Part shown: positions 26,412-35,730 of the stretch, piece after piece
Numbering within the stretch: the first letter of the stretch is position 1
Layout of the letters: each line of letters opens with the position of its first letter
Assembly (NCBI GenBank): GCA_017512045.1
Contig: JAFWHE010000012.1
Coordinates: 88,935-132,287 of the forward strand
DNA: 43,353 nt
Direction: 5' to 3'
Source of the DNA: Candidatus Saccharimonadota bacterium
GTDB lineage: Bacteria > Patescibacteriota > Saccharimonadia > Saccharimonadales > Saccharimonadaceae
The notes under the pieces: generated by a model
The model's input: only the letters and a program-made list of their open reading frames with translations
Told to the model about the DNA's origin: nothing
Databases searched by the model: none
Made by a program: the position numbers and the translations under genes

Positions 26412-27320
26412 ATGAAAATCGCAATCTTGTCAAACGGTAATGCTAACTACTCCACTAAACGTCTGGTAGAAGAGGCTAGAAATCATGGCCACGACGTTAA
26501 GGTAATTAAATATAAGAACTGTTATCTTTCCTTGGATGAGAAACATCCAAATGTTTATTATCATGGCGAGAAGCTAGAGGGCTACGATGCGATTATCCCG
26601 CGTATCTCCAACAATATGACACGTTATGGTTGCGCGATTGTGCGCCAATTTGAGATGCAGGGATTGTGGACGCTGTCTAGCTCCATTGCTATTACCCGTG
26701 CACGTGACAAACTACGTGCCGCACAGATTCTTACCAAGGCTGGTGTAGATACGCCAAAGACATTGGTATCTCGCAACTCCGCTGATATTGACGATTTGCT
26801 TGAGCAGATTGGTCTACCTGTCATTATCAAGCTTGCTTCTGGTACGCATGGTAATGGTGTGGTCCTGGCAGAAACAAAGAAGGCTGCTAAGTCCGTTCTC
26901 CAGGCATTCTATATTTATAATGAAGATGGTACTAACATCATTTTGCAAGAGTTTATAGAAGAATCTGCTGGTACTGATATTCGTGCATTTGTCGTTGGAT
27001 CTAAGGTGGTTGCCAGTATGAAACGCCAGTCCGTATCGGATGACTTCCGTTCTAATTTACATAAAGGCGGTGAAGGCTCAACTATTAAACTAACTGATGA
27101 AGAAAAGAAAGTTGCTGTTCAGGCGGCAAAGGCTATGGGTTTGCATGTGGCAGGTGTTGATTTGATGCGCTCTGCCCGTGGACCATTAGTACTAGAGGTG
27201 AATGCTTCTCCAGGATTTGGCATTGAGAAAGTTACTGGCCGTAATGTGGCAGAAAAAATCATAGAATACGTAGAGCATAATGCTTCACGTAAAAATTCCA
27301 AAGATAAAGTTGGCGCATAA
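26412..27320 (+). CDS. rimK: RimK-like ATP-grasp ligase
   Basis: 302 residues with RimK layout: N-terminal domain (KIAILSNGNANYSTKRLVEE; YDAIIPRISNNMTRYGCAIV), then ATP-grasp: TRARDKLRAAQILTKAGV, PVIIKLASGTHGNGVVLAE, LQEFIEESAGTDIRAFVVG, and metal-binding LVLEVNASPGFGIEKVTG. RimK-type enzymes join amino acids, often glutamate, to a protein or peptide C-terminus or a cofactor. The substrate here is unknown, so the symbol denotes the family rather than S6 modification. AAAGGAG precedes the ATG within the end of the protease gene. Confidence 0.9.
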   Translation: MKIAILSNGNANYSTKRLVEEARNHGHDVKVIKYKNCYLSLDEKHPNVYYHGEKLEGYDAIIPRISNNMTRYGCAIVRQFEMQGLWTLSSSIAITRARDKLRAAQILTKAGVDTPKTLVSRNSADIDDLLEQIGLPVIIKLASGTHGNGVVLAETKKAAKSVLQAFYIYNEDGTNIILQEFIEESAGTDIRAFVVGSKVVASMKRQSVSDDFRSNLHKGGEGSTIKLTDEEKKVAVQAAKAMGLHVAGVDLMRSARGPLVLEVNASPGFGIEKVTGRNVAEKIIEYVEHNASRKNSKDKVGA

Positions 27321-27345
27321 ATTATAAATTTAACGAGGAGGCAAA

Positions 27346-28338
27346 ATGGAAGATTTTTATCAGGTTCCAGAAAAGAAATTATCACTCAGCCTGAGGACAT
27401 TTCGTGATGTGATAAAAAATAGGGGGTGGAAAAATGCTAAATTTCTCCATAGTATTGGCGTCTGTATTTCTGCGACACGTCCAGACGGAAAAGAACTTAA
27501 ATTTTATTATGGTACTCCACCTAACATGAGCTATGGTGCAGGGATGGTAGCTGATGATAAATATGCAGCTTATTTGCTGATGAACGAAGTTGGTGTGAAA
27601 CAGCCAAATACACTTCTGGTAGATAATGATACTGATACGAAAGAAGTTGCTAAATTCATAGAGAAAAATCAACCAGTTGTAATTAAACCGATTGACGGGG
27701 CGCACGGCAAGGATGTTTATGTGGGCATTAAGAATATTGCGGAAGCAGAAGATTTGATAAGTGGTATTATAGAACGTTCATTTTCTGGCAAGGCATTAGT
27801 GCAGAAGCAGCTCTTTCCAGAAAGCGTAGAAGTACGTGCAATTGTGATTAATCATCAGTTTATAAAGGCGTTTGCTAGGATTCCAGCTTGTGTGACTGGC
27901 GATGGTGAGCATAGCGTTTTGGAATTGATTGATATTGAAAATAGCACAAAGCGCACGGCACAATATAAGTCTAATTTATCTTATATTAATAAGAAAAATG
28001 CAGTTGATTATCTAAAAACACAAGCACTAGATAACGGCATGGAAGAAACCGCAATTCTAGATTCTATTCCAGATAAGGACGAAAAGGTCCAGGTGATAGG
28101 CGTTTGTAATACTGGCCAGGGTGGTACCATGGAAGACATTACAGATAATTTCCCAGAGGAGTTGAAGCGGTCTGCAGAAAGTATTGCAAAGCATTTGGAC
28201 TTGCCATTGGTTGGTGTAGATTTCCTTGATGAGTATGTGATAGAAGTGAATAAGGCTCCAGCATTATATCACCCGGTTGATGGCCCAGCCGCAACTATTT
28301 GTGTAGAAAAATTCGTTGAATATTTGGAAAATTTGTAA
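27346..28338 (+). CDS. ATP-grasp ligase of cyanophycin-synthetase/GshF type
   Basis: 330 residues. ATP-grasp features: MVADDKYAAYLLMNEVGVKQ, PVVIKPIDGAHGKDVYVGI, VEVRAIVINHQFIKAFARIP, the ACVTGDGEHSVLELIDIEN segment typical of cyanophycin synthetase and GshF-like proteins, and metal-site LVGVDFLDEYVIEVNKAPAL. It lacks both the CphA N-terminal domain and the Mur-ligase-like domain, so it is a free-standing ATP-grasp. AGGAGG lies 5 nt before the ATG, 25 nt after the rimK-like gene. It probably performs a second amide-bond step in the same pathway. Confidence 0.87.
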   Translation: MEDFYQVPEKKLSLSLRTFRDVIKNRGWKNAKFLHSIGVCISATRPDGKELKFYYGTPPNMSYGAGMVADDKYAAYLLMNEVGVKQPNTLLVDNDTDTKEVAKFIEKNQPVVIKPIDGAHGKDVYVGIKNIAEAEDLISGIIERSFSGKALVQKQLFPESVEVRAIVINHQFIKAFARIPACVTGDGEHSVLELIDIENSTKRTAQYKSNLSYINKKNAVDYLKTQALDNGMEETAILDSIPDKDEKVQVIGVCNTGQGGTMEDITDNFPEELKRSAESIAKHLDLPLVGVDFLDEYVIEVNKAPALYHPVDGPAATICVEKFVEYLENL

Positions 28339-28405
28339 GTTTTTTGCGTTTTTAAAAACGTCCATGCTTGCGTCTGAGAATAGTTTTTGCTAATAATGAA
28401 TTAAT

Positions 28406-29878
28406 ATGGAAACTAGCTCTCAACGTATCTTTGATTTTGTATTTTGGCAGAAATTACACCCATCGTGGGTGTTGATAATCTTTGCGGTAGGAATTATCGG
28501 TAGTTGCATTGTGGTGCCAATTTTGCATATCCAGTTTTTCTCGTCTTGTCTGTGGTTATTTTTGGCAATAGCACTATTGGTATTGGCGATTATTATCGGT
28601 AGGAAATGGGTGCTAATATTAGCACTAACTGCTGGATTTCTAACAGTGTCATTTCGCGCTGCGCCAGATTTTATTGCACAGGACTATCTCTCTAGACTAA
28701 TTGGTCAGACAGTTACAATCACTGGCAAAATTACAAAAGATCCTTCTATGAGCGAGGACGGGCGGATTAATCTCGACTTGGTAGATTTTAAAATAGAACA
28801 TGACGAAATAGCCGGCCATATTTTTGTGCAAATTTCTGGCGTGTCTGATACTTCCGCGGAAATCCAGCGCTCAGATATTATCACGTTGCACGGAAAAGTT
28901 TCCGAAGGTTTTGGTATATATTGTGCAGCAATTTACCGTCCAGAAATTATTGAAGTCGCACATCCAGAGCCAGGTGATATTTTTCTAAAATTCCGTAATG
29001 ATTTTGCTACTAAAATAAAGAATTATATTCCAATGCCAGAAGCCGGACTTGGCATTGGATATTTACTTGGTCAGAAATCTGGTGTGGATCAGGGTATACA
29101 GGATGCTCTTAGGACGGTGGGATTAACGCATATTATTGTGGCATCTGGTGCTCATCTCGGCACGTTGGTTGGATTTTCTCGTAAAATTTTTGGGAAGTTA
29201 TCACGCTTTGCGAGTCTGCTGATGGCATTTTTAATGATGCTGATGTTTTTGGGCATTACGGGACTGTCTGCTAGTATGTTGCGCGCTAGTATTATAACTG
29301 GGTCGTCCTTAATTCTATGGTATTGTGGTAGAAAAATACACCCACTTAGATTAATTATTTTGGTAGCTGCAGTGACGTTGATTTGTAACCCATTCTATTT
29401 GTCGGATATGTCGTGGCTATTATCCTTTGCCTCATTTACCGGTATTATGGTGATTACTCCAGTTCTGATTAAATATTTTTATGGCAAGAAAAAACCAGGT
29501 ATTTTGGGAAACAACTTACTATCTTCTATTGCCGCGACGATAATGTGTACGCCGATTTTGTTATATTTTTTCGGGCAAGTATCTATAATCGGAGTTTTGG
29601 CAAATGTGTTGATTTTACCAACAATCTCTTTTGTGATGAGTCTGGTTTTTCTGACGGGGCTATTCGCTTATTTTTTGCCTTTTGGTGCGATGGTTTTTGG
29701 GAAATTAGCATTAGTTCTGTTGGACTATCAAATTTCCGTGGCCAACTTTTTTGCCGAGAATAAGGCATTTTTAGTCAACATTGATGCAGAAAATCTATGG
29801 GTATTCTGTTTATACATCCCAATAGTTTTACTATTATTAAGGAAATTCAAAAAAGTTTCACGCTTATGCTTGCAATGA
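28406..29878 (+). CDS. comEC: ComEC/Rec2 DNA-uptake channel without beta-lactamase domain
   Basis: 490 residues. N-terminal spans, an OB-fold-like outer domain ([20 protein letters not shown]), then the Competence domain: [60 protein letters not shown] and [18 protein letters not shown]. The C-terminal metallo-beta-lactamase-like domain found in longer ComEC proteins is absent. It should form the inner-membrane channel for single-stranded DNA in natural transformation; recA directly downstream would act on the incoming strand. A copy of the dispersed GCTTATGCTTGC repeat overlaps its last codons. The -10 is weak (AATAAT, 8 nt before the ATG). Confidence 0.92.
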   Translation: METSSQRIFDFVFWQKLHPSWVLIIFAVGIIGSCIVVPILHIQFFSSCLWLFLAIALLVLAIIIGRKWVLILALTAGFLTVSFRAAPDFIAQDYLSRLIGQTVTITGKITKDPSMSEDGRINLDLVDFKIEHDEIAGHIFVQISGVSDTSAEIQRSDIITLHGKVSEGFGIYCAAIYRPEIIEVAHPEPGDIFLKFRNDFATKIKNYIPMPEAGLGIGYLLGQKSGVDQGIQDALRTVGLTHIIVASGAHLGTLVGFSRKIFGKLSRFASLLMAFLMMLMFLGITGLSASMLRASIITGSSLILWYCGRKIHPLRLIILVAAVTLICNPFYLSDMSWLLSFASFTGIMVITPVLIKYFYGKKKPGILGNNLLSSIAATIMCTPILLYFFGQVSIIGVLANVLILPTISFVMSLVFLTGLFAYFLPFGAMVFGKLALVLLDYQISVANFFAENKAFLVNIDAENLWVFCLYIPIVLLLLRKFKKVSRLCLQ

Positions 29879-29912
29879 AATATCCACCTATGCTAGGCTA
29901 GAGTTAGGCTTC

Positions 29913-29974
29913 GCCAGTCACAGGATGGCTGGCCGGAATCTTAGGGATTTTGTCCGTGGAGCGTATGATATAAT
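29913..29974 (+). promoter_or_regulatory. Spacer before recA: hairpin and extended -10 promoter
   Basis: GCCAGTC (29913-29919), 7-nt loop, GGCTGGC (29927-29933) forms a 7-bp hairpin, possibly the end of the comEC transcript though without a T tract. An extended -10 (TGATATAAT, ending 29974) lies 22 nt before the recA ATG. No LexA-type operator was seen. Confidence 0.5.
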
Positions 29975-29996
29975 AACTATCAAAGGAGCAAAATCA

Positions 29997-31046
29997 ATGG
30001 CAAAAAAATCAGAAAAACCAAGCGAAAAATCTGCAGCAAAATCAGCAGAAAGCGGAAAAAACCAAGCTCTCAGTCTTGCAATTGACCAGATTACTAAGCA
30101 ATTTGGTGATGGTTCTATTATGAAGCTAGGCGAAGCGAAAAAGATTGACGTAGAACTGCTACCGTCAGGCTCTCTTTCTCTAGATGTAGCACTGGGTGGA
30201 GGTTATCCAAAGGGCCGTATTATAGAGATTTATGGTCCAGAATCTTCTGGAAAGACTACCCTCACACTTCATGCGATTGCAGAGATTCAGAAACAAGGTG
30301 GTCAAGCAGCATTTATTGACGCGGAGCATGCACTTGATCCAGCTTATGCTAAGAGAATTGGAGTTGATGTAGGGAACCTCTTAATTTCTCAGCCTGATAA
30401 TGGTGAGCAGGCTTTGGAAATTTGTGAAACTCTCGTTCGTTCTGGTGCAGTAGACCTCATTGTGGTAGACTCTGTTGCGGCACTTGTCCCACAAGCAGAG
30501 ATAGATGGTGATATGGGTGACTCTCAGATGGGCTTGCACGCGAGATTAATGTCACAAGCCATGAGAAAACTGACTGGCATCATTAGTAAGTCCAAGGCGA
30601 CCGTGATTTTCATTAACCAGATTCGTATGAAAATCGGTGTAATGTTTGGCAATCCAGAAACGACTACTGGTGGTAATGCGTTGAAGTTTTATTCTTCTGT
30701 GCGTATGGATATTCGCCGGATTGGCCAGATTAAGGATGGTGACAATATTATCGGTAACCGTACCAAAGTCAAGATTGTGAAGAATAAGATTGCAGCGCCA
30801 TTTAGGATTGCAGAGTTTGATATCATGTATAATGAGGGCATTAGTAGAGTGGGTGACATCTTAGATCTTGCGATTGCACAGAGCATCGTAGAAAAATCTG
30901 GTGCTTTCCTCAAGTATAATGGTCAGACTATTGGCCAAGGTCGCGAAGCAGTAAAGAAGATTCTGTCAGAGAACAAAGAATTATGCGACGAGATAGAGCA
31001 AAAAGTCCGAGAGAAAGCATTGGCTGCTGACGCTGAAGATGCATAA
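29997..31046 (+). CDS. recA: Recombinase RecA
   Basis: 349 residues. Walker [16 protein letters not shown], the [12 protein letters not shown] segment, [20 protein letters not shown] (loop L1/L2 region with [11 protein letters not shown]) and the C-terminal acidic tail are all standard. A Lys/Ser-rich stretch of about 22 residues precedes the core. It catalyses strand exchange in repair and in transformation. ATG at 29997 chosen because AAAGGAG lies 7 nt upstream; in-frame codons further 5' overlap the promoter. recX overlaps its stop by 1 nt (TAATG). Confidence 0.98.
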   Translation: MAKKSEKPSEKSAAKSAESGKNQALSLAIDQITKQFGDGSIMKLGEAKKIDVELLPSGSLSLDVALGGGYPKGRIIEIYGPESSGKTTLTLHAIAEIQKQGGQAAFIDAEHALDPAYAKRIGVDVGNLLISQPDNGEQALEICETLVRSGAVDLIVVDSVAALVPQAEIDGDMGDSQMGLHARLMSQAMRKLTGIISKSKATVIFINQIRMKIGVMFGNPETTTGGNALKFYSSVRMDIRRIGQIKDGDNIIGNRTKVKIVKNKIAAPFRIAEFDIMYNEGISRVGDILDLAIAQSIVEKSGAFLKYNGQTIGQGREAVKKILSENKELCDEIEQKVREKALAADAEDA

Positions 31047-31813
31047 TGGAAATTATAAATTTCAGTCCTAGCCAAAAATTAAAAGATGATGGTGATGATG
31101 CTGCCAACATTATTGGCGCGCGCAAGGTTACTGATATCAAGCAATCACTAAAGGATGAGAACAGGGTTAATATCTTTATAGATTATAGTTTTGCATTCTC
31201 TTTAGATATTGCACAAGTAGTGGATTATAAGCTAAAGGTTGGGAAAGCGCTTAGCGATTTGGAAATCGATAGGTTGGAGCGAGCATCTTCTTTTGGTAAA
31301 TTGTATCAGAACACTTTGGAATGGGTGCTGAATAGACCACATTCTATCAAAGAGACTAGGGAACATCTAGTAACCAAGCAAGGTAAAAGAGAAATGGCTA
31401 ATCGCCAAGCGCTGCGTAATCGTGAGCGTACCAAGGAAGATCGTCAGAAGTACAAGCTACGCACTAGGGAACTTCCAAATATTACAGATGAGGATATTGA
31501 GCAAGTTGTTACTAAACTAATAGAAAAAGGCTATTTGGATGATGCGAAGTTTGCGCGTTATTACATAGAAAATCGTTTTGCCAGAAAAGGTATTAGCCAG
31601 AAGCGGCTCAAGCAGGAGCTACAACAAAAGGGGCTAAACAGTGAAGTAATCGATGAAGTGCTAGGTGCCACTGAACGTTCTGACGATGAAGAAATTCAAA
31701 AAATTATTGCCAAGAAACGTAGTAAGTATACGGATGATAAACTTATTGCGTATTTGGTTCGTCAAGGGTTTGACTATCAGCGCGTGAAAGCTGCGGTTCA
31801 CGGAATGGATTGA
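31046..31813 (+). CDS. recX: RecX, RecA modulator
   Basis: 255 residues. After an N-terminal region (VNIFIDYSFAFSLDI, DLEIDRLERASS) come the three-helix RecX repeats: TLEWVLNRPHSIKETREHL, KLIEKGYLDDAKFARYYIEN with KGISQKRLKQELQQKG, and KLIAYLVRQGFDYQRVKAAV. RecX binds RecA filaments and limits them. Translationally coupled to recA through a TAATG overlap. Its last 71 nt overlap the convergent PRC-barrel gene. Confidence 0.93.
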   Translation: MEIINFSPSQKLKDDGDDAANIIGARKVTDIKQSLKDENRVNIFIDYSFAFSLDIAQVVDYKLKVGKALSDLEIDRLERASSFGKLYQNTLEWVLNRPHSIKETREHLVTKQGKREMANRQALRNRERTKEDRQKYKLRTRELPNITDEDIEQVVTKLIEKGYLDDAKFARYYIENRFARKGISQKRLKQELQQKGLNSEVIDEVLGATERSDDEEIQKIIAKKRSKYTDDKLIAYLVRQGFDYQRVKAAVHGMD

Positions 31814-32351
31814 CAAAATTTGGCACAAAATCTTCTTTTGCGGCACGCTCAATAATTTTCTTTTCTTCGTCGCGCACGATAACTTTCTCATCATCAACTT
31901 TTACGATTTCCGATCGGCTAATGGTGAGCTCTGGATCTAAGAAAGATTTCATTAAAGGGCGTTGGACGATGATTTGTTGCACTATAAAATCATCTGGGTT
32001 GACATTGTAACTAGTAACCTTGCCAAGCTTGGTTTTCTTCTTAGTTTCTACTTTCTTATCTATGAGCGAGAAATTAAGATTGATAATGTCGCGTAATTTT
32101 ACAATGTCATCTGCGTTAACGAATTCATCAATAGAGTCAATCACCATGCCAAGTTCAGAAAACTCGCGAATGTCATCTATTTGCAAAATGTCACCATGCT
32201 CGCCATCCCCAACATCTGGTCCGGCTACAAAAAATGCGACAATTTTCAGATTGTCTGGATCGATAATCGGTTCGGTGACTTTTGCAATCATACCACTGAC
32301 ATGGAGACTGAGTACTGGGTAACCGATGAGACGATTAATATCCATTAACAT
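31743..32351 (-). CDS. PRC-barrel domain protein
   Basis: 202 residues. A first PRC-barrel-type module (MDINRLIGYPVLSLHVSGMI... IVAFFVAGPDV) and a second, similar one (KLGKVTSYNVNPDDFIVQQI ... RSEIVKVDDEKVIV). Such domains bind RNA-processing or photosynthetic partners in other bacteria; the role here is unknown. The ATG at 32351 is 6 nt after TATAAT (32363-32358), which decides the start over longer in-frame options that would run into tilS. The C-terminus is coded antisense to the end of recX. Confidence 0.85.
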   Translation of the reverse strand: MLMDINRLIGYPVLSLHVSGMIAKVTEPIIDPDNLKIVAFFVAGPDVGDGEHGDILQIDDIREFSELGMVIDSIDEFVNADDIVKLRDIINLNFSLIDKKVETKKKTKLGKVTSYNVNPDDFIVQQIIVQRPLMKSFLDPELTISRSEIVKVDDEKVIVRDEEKKIIERAAKEDFVPNFVNPFREPQLSRADSQTLDEPNTQ

Positions 32352-32357
32352 AAGGTA

Positions 32358-32388
32358 ATTATAACATATAGTAAAAATATTGTATAAT
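32358..32388. promoter_or_regulatory. Divergent -10 boxes for the PRC-barrel gene and tilS
   Basis: TATAAT on the minus strand (32363-32358) and on the plus strand (32383-32388), each followed by 6 nt and an ATG. Only 43 nt separate the two start codons. Confidence 0.8.
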
Positions 32389-32394
32389 AAATAG

Positions 32395-33252
32395 ATGAAG
32401 AAGATTTTGGCTGTTTCTGGTGGTGTGGATTCAATGTTGCTTCTGTGGCGATTTCGTAATGACAAAGATGCGGTAGTAGCGCACTTCAACCATGGTACTC
32501 GACCATCGGCAGATGCAGATGCAGAATTAGTGCGGAAAAAAGTAGCGGAGTATGGGCTAGAGTTCTTTTATAAGAAAGTGGAATTGGGTGAAGGTGTATC
32601 AGAAGCGGAAGCGCGGAAAGCTAGGTACGACTTCTTGAGCGACGTGTTGGAACAAGTAAATGCTCGAGCTGATACTACGTCAGAGGTAAAGATTTTTACT
32701 GCGCATCATCTGAACGATTTGGCGGAGACTATTGCAATTAATCTCCTGCGTGGCACGGGATGGAGAGGGTTAGCGCCGTTTTCTGATGCAAGGGTAGAAC
32801 GACCATTTATCACAGAAAAAATGACAAAGAATGATATTATAGTAGAAGCAGCAAAAAACGGCATTGTTTTTCGCCAAGATCCGACCAATGTGGAAGAGAA
32901 TTATCTGCGCAATCGCTTACGAAAAAATGTAGCAGAAATGGGGAAGGATGAATTACTAAAAATTTACGATTTGTATGAGAAACAGGCCAGAATTAGACAG
33001 AAAGCTGAAACAATTATAAACAGTGTAGTGGCAGAAATCCCTACGCAATATCCTCGCGGTTTTTTCCAATCCTTGGATGATGATGTGGCGTTAGAAATCT
33101 TGCGTGGTGTCGTGGCAAAGTATGGTATTTCTCTAACTAGGCCCCAGCTCAAAGATTTTCTCACAGCAGTGAGAGAATATTTGCCAGGAAAAAAATTCAA
33201 TCTCCCTGGTGACAGGATGGTGGAAATCAGGAAGAATTGGTTCTCACTATAA
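32395..33252 (+). CDS. tilS: tRNA(Ile)-lysidine synthetase TilS
   Basis: 285 residues. PP-loop ATPase motif [14 protein letters not shown], then [40 protein letters not shown] and [12 protein letters not shown]. It converts the anticodon C34 of one tRNA-Ile to lysidine so AUA is read as Ile. It lacks the longer C-terminal domains of E. coli TilS, having only a short tail. TATAAT plus 6 nt precedes the ATG. Confidence 0.94.
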   Translation: MKKILAVSGGVDSMLLLWRFRNDKDAVVAHFNHGTRPSADADAELVRKKVAEYGLEFFYKKVELGEGVSEAEARKARYDFLSDVLEQVNARADTTSEVKIFTAHHLNDLAETIAINLLRGTGWRGLAPFSDARVERPFITEKMTKNDIIVEAAKNGIVFRQDPTNVEENYLRNRLRKNVAEMGKDELLKIYDLYEKQARIRQKAETIINSVVAEIPTQYPRGFFQSLDDDVALEILRGVVAKYGISLTRPQLKDFLTAVREYLPGKKFNLPGDRMVEIRKNWFSL

Positions 33253-33272
33253 AATATGTTATAATAACAGAT

Positions 33273-33827
33273 ATGAATACTGATAAAATCAGAAATTTTT
33301 GTATTATTGCTCACATTGATCACGGTAAATCTACCTTGGCTGATCGCATGATGGAATTGACGAATACCGTAGAAAAACGAGAGATGAAAGCTCAATTGCT
33401 AGATAGTATGGAATTGGAGCGAGAAAAAGGTATTACTATCAAGCTCACTCCCGTCCAGATGCATTACAAGGGATATGAGCTAAATCTAATAGATACGCCG
33501 GGGCATGTGGATTTTTCTTATGAAGTATCACGTTCTTTGCAGGCGGTTGAGACAGCGATTCTAGTAGTTGATGCTACGCAAGGTATCCAGGCGCAAACTT
33601 TGGCAAATGTGTATCTGGCATTAGAGCAAGATTTGTATATTATTCCAGTAATTAATAAAGTTGATCTTCCAGCAGCAGACGTAGAAAAAGTAAAAAGCCA
33701 GATTGTGAATTTGCTTGGTTGTTCACCTGATGAAATTATTGGCGTTTCCGCTAAGACTGGTTTGAATGTGGACAAAGTCCTTGATGCAATTGTAGAAAAA
33801 GCTCCAGCTCCGAAACATATAGATTAA
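33273..33827 (+). CDS. lepA: Elongation factor 4 (LepA), N-terminal GTPase half
   Basis: 184 residues; a complete translational-GTPase G domain and nothing more. G1 [17 protein letters not shown]2 [17 protein letters not shown]3 [21 protein letters not shown]4 INKVDLP and G5 [17 protein letters not shown] are intact, and the switch I wording is that of LepA rather than EF-G. The protein stops ([11 protein letters not shown]) just where intact LepA passes into domain II. The remaining domains are encoded by the gene at 34497-35723 on the other strand. It has its own TATAAT (33260-33265) 7 nt before the ATG, so it is not a debris fragment. A longer upstream in-frame ATG lies before the -10 and is rejected. 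Confidence 0.93.
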   Translation: MNTDKIRNFCIIAHIDHGKSTLADRMMELTNTVEKREMKAQLLDSMELEREKGITIKLTPVQMHYKGYELNLIDTPGHVDFSYEVSRSLQAVETAILVVDATQGIQAQTLANVYLALEQDLYIIPVINKVDLPAADVEKVKSQIVNLLGCSPDEIIGVSAKTGLNVDKVLDAIVEKAPAPKHID

Positions 33828-33846
33828 TTGTGCTATAATAAGTGGT

Positions 33847-34500
33847 ATGGAAGAGAAAATCGCAACTATTAAGGATTGGCTTGGAACTGGCTCTATTAAT
33901 ATCTTTGGCTTGCCAATGAGTGGCAAAGATACCGTGGGTATTAGACTGGCAGAGACTTTGGGCGCGCGTTTTTTGTCATCTGGCATTATCATTCGTGCTA
34001 TGGAACAAAGTCAGAACAAGCACTATACTGATGGTGGTGATTTAGCACCGACAGACGTATTTTATCAATGGGTTTTACCATACTTTAATAGGGAAGATTT
34101 GGAAGATTCTGCTCTGGTATTATCTTCTGTCGGGCGTTGGAGTGGAGAAGAAGATGCCGTGATAGATTCTGCTGATGCTGGTGGTCATCCAATCAAAGCG
34201 GTGATTTTGCTTAATATTTCTGAGGCAGATGTGATGGTGCGCTGGGAAGCGGTACGTGATGCTGGTGCACGTGAAAGTGGCCAGGAAACTACTAAGCGTG
34301 AAGATGATAAAAAACGCAGCGTTTTTGAGAAACGCATCACAGAGTTTAACGAGAAAACCATACCAGTCCTGAAGCATTATCAGCAACTCGGTATGTTGAT
34401 TCCAGTACAGGCAGATATGAGTCGTGATGAAGTATTTTCTCTGATTATTGATAAATTATACGATTTTGTTTTGCGTCACCGCGCACCACAGCAAGATTAA
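33847..34500 (+). CDS. Adenylate-kinase-like nucleoside monophosphate kinase
   Basis: 217 residues. P-loop INIFGLPMSGKDTVGIRLAE at residues 17-36, then a lid/acceptor region with DLAPTDVFYQWVLPYF and VLSSVGRWSGEEDAVIDSAD, where ordinary adenylate kinase has a 'DG.PR' motif; KAVILLNISEADVMVRWEAV follows. It is a member of the adenylate/nucleotide kinase superfamily of a type common in CPR genomes, probably not the main Adk. It sits between the two halves of lepA. TATAAT is 7 nt before the ATG. Its stop overlaps the stop of lepA's C-terminal half in TTAA. Confidence 0.75.
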   Translation: MEEKIATIKDWLGTGSINIFGLPMSGKDTVGIRLAETLGARFLSSGIIIRAMEQSQNKHYTDGGDLAPTDVFYQWVLPYFNREDLEDSALVLSSVGRWSGEEDAVIDSADAGGHPIKAVILLNISEADVMVRWEAVRDAGARESGQETTKREDDKKRSVFEKRITEFNEKTIPVLKHYQQLGMLIPVQADMSRDEVFSLIIDKLYDFVLRHRAPQQD

Positions 34501-35723
34501 TCTCTTTTTAACATTACAGTAAATGCTTCTGATGGGATGTCGATTTTGCCGAAACGCTTCATGCGGGCTTTGCCACGTTTTTGCTTTTCTAGTAACTTTG
34601 CCTTGCGGTCGCGGTCGCCAGTGTGAATTTTAACGGTAACATCCTTACGATAAGCGCCGATAGTTTCGCGAGCGATAATCTTCGCACCAATGGCGGCCTG
34701 GAGGGCAACTTCATAATTCTGGCGAGGGATGACTTCTTTTAACTTTTTCGTCACTTCTCTGCCAATTGCATCAGCCTCAGAACGGTGACACATGATAGCG
34801 AGAGCATCTATTTTTTGCCCACCAACTAGGAAATCCACCCTGACCAAATCTTCTGGACGGTAATCAGCCAGTTCATAATTAAAAGAGGCATAGCCAGAAG
34901 TAGAAGACTTGAGTTGGTCATAAAAATCAGTCAGGAGATTTGCCATTGGCGCTTCGAAATCTATCACTGCACGATCTTCTATGTAGGATAAATTAGTCTG
35001 GTGGCCACGCTTTTCTACAATCAGATTAAGTACATTGCCAATCATAGATTTCGGCACAATAATCTCACCTTTCACCCAAGGCTCGCGAATTTCTATCACT
35101 TCTGACATATCGGGCAAATCAGCAGCGGATTTAATCTCTATTTCCTCGCCAGAATTAAGCAAGACGCGGTAGTTAGTAGATGGATTAGTGACGACCAAAT
35201 CCAAATTAAATTCACGCTCCAATCTTTCGCGAATAATATCCATATGGAGCAAGCCGAGGAAGCCAATACGCAGACCAAAGCCTAACACGGGTGAGTTTTC
35301 TGGCTCGTAACGGAGGGCGGAGTCGGATAGAGCGAGCTTTTCGATAGCCTCCTTCAGTGTTTTGTAATCTTCGTTGGATACAGGGAAAAATCCAGCATAA
35401 ACAAAAGGTAAAACATCCTTATATCCAGGCAAAGGTTCTGGGGCTGGTTGCTTTGCGAGTGTTACGGTATCGCCGACCTTTGCCTCACGCGTAGTCTTAA
35501 GGTTTGTTACAATATAACCAATTTCCCCTTCCGTCAGTTCTGCCTTAGGCGACATACCAGGATTTAGGATACCGACTTCTAGGGCTAGGCCATTGGTTTC
35601 TGCAGCCATCATTCGAATCTCTGAATTTTTTGGTAATTTTCCATCAAAAATTCGCACATATAGCACTACGCCACGATAGTCATCGAAATAACTGTCAAAA
35701 ATCAATGCTCGCAGAGATTTCAT
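34497..35723 (-). CDS. lepA: Elongation factor 4 (LepA), C-terminal half (domains II, III, V, CTD)
   Basis: 408 residues beginning MKSLRALIFDSYFDDYRG, the usual first strand of LepA domain II. It continues through domain III (VLGFGLRIGFLGLLHMDIIR), the domain V region (PWVKGEIIVPKSMIGNVLNL; KRGHQTNLSYIEDRAVIDFE) and the LepA-specific C-terminal domain with ETIGAYRKDVTVKIHTGD and KLLEKQKRGKARMKRFGKID. There is no G domain. With the 184-residue half on the opposite strand the total is 592, the length of a normal LepA. It has its own TATAAT (35736-35731) 7 nt before its ATG, next to the hrcA CIRCE site. No frameshift or stop was seen. A working two-chain EF4 is the simplest reading. Confidence 0.95.
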   Translation of the reverse strand: MKSLRALIFDSYFDDYRGVVLYVRIFDGKLPKNSEIRMMAAETNGLALEVGILNPGMSPKAELTEGEIGYIVTNLKTTREAKVGDTVTLAKQPAPEPLPGYKDVLPFVYAGFFPVSNEDYKTLKEAIEKLALSDSALRYEPENSPVLGFGLRIGFLGLLHMDIIRERLEREFNLDLVVTNPSTNYRVLLNSGEEIEIKSAADLPDMSEVIEIREPWVKGEIIVPKSMIGNVLNLIVEKRGHQTNLSYIEDRAVIDFEAPMANLLTDFYDQLKSSTSGYASFNYELADYRPEDLVRVDFLVGGQKIDALAIMCHRSEADAIGREVTKKLKEVIPRQNYEVALQAAIGAKIIARETIGAYRKDVTVKIHTGDRDRKAKLLEKQKRGKARMKRFGKIDIPSEAFTVMLKRD

Positions 35724-35730
35724 AAGATAT

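Noticed and set aside
28347-28360. 14-bp palindrome CGTTTTTAAAAACG between the ATP-grasp gene and comEC
   Set aside because: No loop is possible in the middle, so it is a poor terminator, and nothing else marks it as an operator. Possibly a weak transcript end, but unsupported.
28610-28625. 16-bp perfect palindrome GTGCTAATATTAGCAC resembling CIRCE arms
   Set aside because: The arms are in the wrong order, with no 9-nt spacer, and it lies inside conserved comEC coding sequence without a promoter.
29879-29996. LexA/SOS operator before recA
   Set aside because: No gram-positive (GAACN4GTTC) or proteobacterial (CTG-N10-CAG) type box was found; only a hairpin and an extended -10.
29925-29996. 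N-terminal extension of RecA from an upstream ATG
   Set aside because: The extension covers the extended -10 and the Shine-Dalgarno; the ATG at 29997 has proper spacing.
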